From JAYVSZ01 sp043774925 (GTDB lineage: Bacteria > Pseudomonadota > Gammaproteobacteria > Burkholderiales > Methylophilaceae): a stretch of 64,000 nt of DNA. The stretch is taken from positions 1-64,000 of the forward strand of contig JAYVSZ010000013.1 in assembly GCA_043774925.1 (NCBI GenBank). Direction: 5' to 3'. Under the pieces are notes generated by a model, which had not been told where the DNA came from, ran no database searches, and saw only the letters and a program-made list of their open reading frames with translations. Positions 60,501 through 64,000 of this stretch are shown here, in pieces. A program made the translations under genes and the position numbers. Position 1 is the stretch's first letter, and each line of letters starts with the position of its first letter.

Positions 60501-60737
60501 TTATTTGAGGTTTGCGTTGATATAATCAATCGCCAGCTGCACTGTTGTAATTTTTTCAGCTTCGTCATCAGGAATCTCAGTATCGAACTCTTCTTCCAAA
60601 GCCATCACTAATTCTACTGTATCGAGTGAATCTGCACCCAAATCATCCACAAAAGATGATGCATTTTTTACGTCAGCTTCGTTCGCACCTAATTGTTCGC
60701 AAACGATTTTTTTAACACGTTGTTCGATGTCAGACAT
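60501..60737 (-). CDS. acpP: Acyl carrier protein
   Basis: A 78-residue acidic carrier protein. The phosphopantetheine serine is Ser37 in GADSLDTVEL. It carries the growing acyl chain in fatty acid synthesis. An AGGGG-like site precedes the ATG. A 236-base gap separates it from fabG, longer than elsewhere in the cluster and probably holding its own promoter. Confidence 0.98.
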   Translation of the reverse strand: MSDIEQRVKKIVCEQLGANEADVKNASSFVDDLGADSLDTVELVMALEEEFDTEIPDDEAEKITTVQLAIDYINANLK

Positions 60738-60973
60738 CTAATTACCCCTTTGATTAAAAAATAGCTTCTTCAGCTAAGTGCGTATTCTACCAAAACTCTG
60801 CAAGAATACAAAAAATTATCACACAATTGAAAAGTTTATTACACCCTGCTTCGTCAATTTAAGCTTCTAAGTTAGGCAAGGCGCGCGCAAAAAATATGGT
60901 TGCGCATATTTTACTATGTAAAACTTTATTTTTTGCGAGGAACGCAGCATAACGATGAAGATTGAATTGATGA
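60738..60973. other. acpP leader and fabG-acpP spacer with imperfect inverted repeat
   Basis: About 236 bases without a gene. On the + strand GGCGCGCGCAAAAAATATGG (near 60881) and ATTTTTTGCGAGGAACGC (near 60929) form an imperfect inverted repeat around an AT-rich centre. It has the look of a dispersed intergenic repeat, which only a genome search can show. The acpP promoter should lie in the part near 60780. Confidence 0.4.
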
Positions 60974-61723
60974 TTAGGCCATATACATGCCACCATTCAC
61001 GTGAATCGTCTCGCCCGTAATATACGCGGCGCTAGGGCTTGCCAAAAACGCCACAGTGGCCGCAATTTCGGTTACGCTACCCAAACGCCCTGCTGGAATG
61101 CGCGCTAGCATTTGCTTGGTAATCTCTTCTGGCAATTCGGCGGTCATATCGGTTTCAATAAAGCCCGGCGCAATGCAATTTACCGTGATATTGCGGCTGC
61201 CCACTTCAGAGGCGAGCGATTTGGTAAAGCCCGTCATCCCCGCTTTAGCCGCTGCGTAGTTGGTTTGCCCAGCGTTACCCATGTGGCCAACCACGCTAGA
61301 AATACTGATAATACGGCCGACGCGCGCTTTCATCATTGGGCGCAGCACCGCTTTGCTCATGCGGAACACGGAACTTAAATTGGTAGAAATCACGGCATTC
61401 CAGTCTTCGTCACTCATGCGCATTAATAATGTGTCTTTAGTGATGCCTGCGTTATTGACCAAAATACTGACATCACCAAATTGCGTTGCAATTTCTTTCA
61501 AAACTGCTTCAATTTGCGCAGAATCATTGACGTCTAGCGCGATGCCCAAACCTTTTATACCAGCGACTTTAAACGATGCATTAATGTTCTCAGCGCCGCC
61601 CGTCGTGGTTGCGGTGCCAATCACCGTTGCGCCTTGCTTGCCCAGCTCTTGCGCAATGGCCGCGCCAATACCGCGGCTAGCGCCTGTGACGAGTGCAATC
61701 TGATTTGTTAATGGTAATGACAT
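60974..61723 (-). CDS. fabG: 3-oxoacyl-ACP reductase
   Basis: A 249-residue SDR enzyme that reduces 3-oxoacyl-ACP with NADPH. The cofactor loop is TGASRGIGAAIA, NNAGIT is the structural motif, and ISSVVG with YAAAKAGM carries the catalytic Ser, Tyr and Lys. It lies between fabD and acpP as usual. Confidence 0.97.
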   Translation of the reverse strand: MSLPLTNQIALVTGASRGIGAAIAQELGKQGATVIGTATTTGGAENINASFKVAGIKGLGIALDVNDSAQIEAVLKEIATQFGDVSILVNNAGITKDTLLMRMSDEDWNAVISTNLSSVFRMSKAVLRPMMKARVGRIISISSVVGHMGNAGQTNYAAAKAGMTGFTKSLASEVGSRNITVNCIAPGFIETDMTAELPEEITKQMLARIPAGRLGSVTEIAATVAFLASPSAAYITGETIHVNGGMYMA

Positions 61724-61752
61724 AAGATAAACCTTTTAACTAATTGATTATA

Positions 61753-62673
61753 TTAAACATTAAACTCTAAAATAGCTTCGTTGCTAGTTAAAGCAACGCA
61801 CGGCAACTCGGCCACAATGCGCTTGGTTAAACCCGCCAATACTTTGCCAGGCCCGCATTCCGCGGCGTTGCTTACGCCTTGCGCGGCAATAGTTTGCACA
61901 GTTTCTACCCAGCGCACAGGCGAATACAATTGGCGCACTAAAGCGTCTTTTATTTTATCGCTTTCATTGTAGCTTTGCACATCCGCATTGTGAATCACGG
62001 GGATTTTTGGTGTTTGAATCGTCACGCTTTTAAGATATTCAGCCAATTTTTCGGCTGCAGGTTTCATCAAAGCGCAATGCGAAGGCACGCTGACAGGCAA
62101 TGCCAGCGCGCGTTTCGCGCCTTTTTCTTTCGCCAGCGCCATACCACGCTCTACCGCCCCTTTGTTGCCCGCAATCACCACTTGGCCGGGCGAGTTAAAA
62201 TTCACCGCCTCGCATACTTCGCCTTGCGCCGCTTCTGCACACACAGCGCGCACAGTATCGTCATCCAAACCCAAAATCGCCGCCATTGCGCCTACACCTT
62301 CTGGTACTGCGCTTTGCATCACTTTGGCGCGGTATTTTACCAGCGGCAATGCATCGGCTAACGAAATGGCATCTGAAGCCACCAAAGCGGTATATTCACC
62401 TAGGCTGTGACCCGCATGGATACTGGCTTCTAGGCTTAATGCCTGCTGAAAGGCACGGAAAGTTGCCACGCCGGCAGTCAGCATAATGGGCTGTGTATTG
62501 GTGGTTTGATTGATAGCCTCATTCGGCTCGGTCGCCATCTTCCAGAAATCAACGCCTAAAATATCAGAGGCCTCGATAAACGTGTCATTGATGATTTTGG
62601 AATCACCAAAGCCGCCCATCATACCAACCGATTGCGAGCCTTGACCTGGAAAAAAGAATGCGAATTTACTCAT
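61753..62673 (-). CDS. fabD: Malonyl-CoA:ACP transacylase
   Basis: A 306-residue acyltransferase. FPGQGSQSVGM lies near the N-terminus and the nucleophile is Ser90 in GHSLGEY. The catalytic His lies in VPSHCALM. It charges ACP with malonate. It is 29 bases upstream of fabG. Confidence 0.97.
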   Translation of the reverse strand: MSKFAFFFPGQGSQSVGMMGGFGDSKIINDTFIEASDILGVDFWKMATEPNEAINQTTNTQPIMLTAGVATFRAFQQALSLEASIHAGHSLGEYTALVASDAISLADALPLVKYRAKVMQSAVPEGVGAMAAILGLDDDTVRAVCAEAAQGEVCEAVNFNSPGQVVIAGNKGAVERGMALAKEKGAKRALALPVSVPSHCALMKPAAEKLAEYLKSVTIQTPKIPVIHNADVQSYNESDKIKDALVRQLYSPVRWVETVQTIAAQGVSNAAECGPGKVLAGLTKRIVAELPCVALTSNEAILEFNV

Positions 62674-62723
62674 AAATAATATAATGTTTTACTTTAATTA
62701 GAAATAACATCTACTTGATTTAA

Positions 62724-63680
62724 CTAATACTTAACGAGCGCAGAACCCCAAGTAAAACCACCACCAAACGCTTCCATAAGTATCACGTCGCCACGTTTAA
62801 TACGGCCATCACGCACGGCAGTATCGAGCGCCAGCGGAATCGACGCAGCCGAAGTATTGCCATGTTTATCGACGGTAACCACGACTTTATCCATGGGCAT
62901 ATCTAGCTTTTTCGCGGTCGCTTGTAAAATGCGAATGTTCGCTTGATGCGGCACCAGCCAATCAATATCAGATTTCTGCATATTGTTCGCCGTCAGTGTT
63001 TCGTCGACAATTTGGTCGAGCGTATTCACCGCCATTTTGAACACGGCATTGCCTTCCATGTGCACGGTATCGTGACCTTCTGCTTTACGCGGCACGTGCA
63101 ACATTTTCTCGTAATTACCGTCTGCATGCAGGTGCGTAGAAATAATGCCCTGCTCTTGAGAGGCGCATAGAATAACGGCGCCAGCGCCATCGCCCCACAA
63201 AATGCAGTTGCTACGGTCGGTGTAATCGACGATGCGCGAAAAAGATTCGGCGCCTATGACGAGCACGCATTTGCTGGCACCCGCTTTAATAAAATTATCG
63301 GCCGTGGCAAGCGCATAAATAAAGCCACTACACACCGCTTGCACGTCAAACGCTGGGCAACCTGCGATGCCTAATTTGCGCTGCACCATGGTGGCCACGC
63401 TGGGGAAAATTTTGTCTGGCGTGGTGGTGGCGACGATAATTAAATCAATCGCGCCAGCTTCAATGCCTGCGCTCTCAATCGCGTTTTTAGCGGCTTCTAG
63501 CGCTAAATCGCTAGTATGCTCACCTTTTGCCGCAACATGCCGCTCGCGAATGCCCGTGCGCGAAAATATCCACTCCTCGGTGGTGTCCACCATTTTTTCA
63601 AAATCTTTATTGGTGAGGATTTTTTTTGGCAAATAACTGCCAGTTCCCGCGATTTTCGCGTAGTTTTTAGACTGCATCAT
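62724..63680 (-). CDS. fabH: 3-oxoacyl-ACP synthase III
   Basis: A 318-residue initiating condensing enzyme. The nucleophile is Cys117 in VQAVCSGF; the histidine and asparagine of the triad lie in VPHQANIRI and KHGNTSAASIP. It joins acetyl-CoA to malonyl-ACP. The gene overlaps plsX by four bases. Confidence 0.97.
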   Translation of the reverse strand: MMQSKNYAKIAGTGSYLPKKILTNKDFEKMVDTTEEWIFSRTGIRERHVAAKGEHTSDLALEAAKNAIESAGIEAGAIDLIIVATTTPDKIFPSVATMVQRKLGIAGCPAFDVQAVCSGFIYALATADNFIKAGASKCVLVIGAESFSRIVDYTDRSNCILWGDGAGAVILCASQEQGIISTHLHADGNYEKMLHVPRKAEGHDTVHMEGNAVFKMAVNTLDQIVDETLTANNMQKSDIDWLVPHQANIRILQATAKKLDMPMDKVVVTVDKHGNTSAASIPLALDTAVRDGRIKRGDVILMEAFGGGFTWGSALVKY

Positions 63681-64000
63681 TGTATCTCTGCTTCTGTGCT
63701 TGCTTCTGTGCTTGCTTCTGTATTTTCGGTTGCAAGTGGTTGAATATGTTCAATTTCTAGCTGTTTTTTAATGCGCTGCAACACGCCGCTGCGCGCTTCT
63801 TCTATCGCCACTAAAATAGCGTGGTGAAATGCAACTATATCTGCCCCACCATGACTTTTTACCACAATACCGCGCAAACCCAAAAAGCTCGCGCCGTTGT
63901 AAAGGCGCGGATCTAAACGCTTTTTAAACGCCTTTAGCACTGGCATGGCGCCTAGCGCCATCATTTTTGTGAGCCAATTGCGTTTAAATTCTTGCGTTAA
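63677..64000 (-). CDS. plsX: Phosphate acyltransferase PlsX, C-terminal part (cut by window end)
   Basis: The minus-strand frame is open to the window edge, so only the last 107 residues or so are present. FKRNWLTKMMALGAMPVLKAF, LYNGASFLGLRGIVVKSHGGAD and HHAILVAIEEA match the PlsX C-terminus. PlsX makes acyl-phosphate for phospholipid synthesis. The very end has a short tandem repeat (TEAS x3), not usual for the family. It overlaps fabH by four bases. Confidence 0.93.
   Translation of the reverse strand, partial: LTQEFKRNWLTKMMALGAMPVLKAFKKRLDPRLYNGASFLGLRGIVVKSHGGADIVAFHHAILVAIEEARSGVLQRIKKQLEIEHIQPLATENTEASTEASTEAEIQ
63691..63726. repeat. 12-base tandem repeat in the plsX tail
   Basis: Three near-identical copies of CTTCTGTGCTTG, in frame, encode TEAS repeats at the PlsX C-terminus. 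The period of 12 bases keeps the frame, so copy number could vary without harm. Confidence 0.75.

Overview
The window looks like a chromosome segment of a betaproteobacterium. Gene order smc-zipA-ligA, plsX-fabHDG-acpP-fabF-pabC-mltG-tmk-holB-pilZ-tatD, an EpsA-type LuxR regulator and an EPS-associated MarR-like regulator together fit the methylotrophic Methylophilaceae (Methylotenera/Methylophilus type). That placement is inferred from gene content; no rRNA is present to confirm it.

Region 1 (1-8207) is a chromosomal integron. A + strand integron integrase (intI, 7221-8207) has the family-specific insert before its catalytic box II. To its left lie about 13 gene cassettes, almost all read on the minus strand, away from intI, and separated by 12 recognisable attC sites. 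Cargo includes a GrlR-like protein, several small membrane or secreted proteins, a two-gene cassette, a BrnT/BrnA toxin-antitoxin pair, a broken gene, and two related cassettes with no convincing ORF. A Phd/VapC-type toxin-antitoxin pair sits between the array and intI.

Region 2 (8208-14444) is mostly housekeeping: PPK2, an AbrB-Doc toxin-antitoxin pair, rmuC, moaD-moaE, a Lon-family protease and hslR.

Region 3 (14533-40101) is a large surface polysaccharide cluster, nearly all on the + strand. It carries GDP-sugar genes (manC, gmd, fcl, rmd), a Wzm/Wzt ABC exporter, two FkbM methyltransferases, several glycosyltransferases, an aminotransferase plus a formyltransferase that suggest an N-formylated amino sugar, and the block reductase/epimerase - WecA/WbpL-like initiator - WbpM-like dehydratase - galU. 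A MarR-like regulator with a perfect palindrome upstream starts the manC unit, and an EpsA-like LuxR regulator follows galU-hpt. The chain is probably started on undecaprenyl phosphate with a QuiNAc/FucNAc-type sugar and exported by the ABC transporter.

Region 4 (40338-51500) holds tRNA-Glu and tRNA-Ala, queF, smc-zipA-ligA, a TPR protein, msrP-msrQ and a DoxX protein. Region 5 (51641-64000, mainly minus strand) holds a PhnP-like hydrolase, tatD, pilZ, holB, tmk, mltG and pabC, and the fatty acid cluster fabF-acpP-fabG-fabD-fabH-plsX (plsX cut by the window end). The usual fabF-pabC junction is interrupted by a truncated hydrolase gene, a membrane protein gene and a second BrnT/BrnA pair.

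The most unusual part is the integron: related ORF-less cassettes, three neighbouring attC sites with mutated crossover boxes, a decayed cassette gene, and no clear attI.
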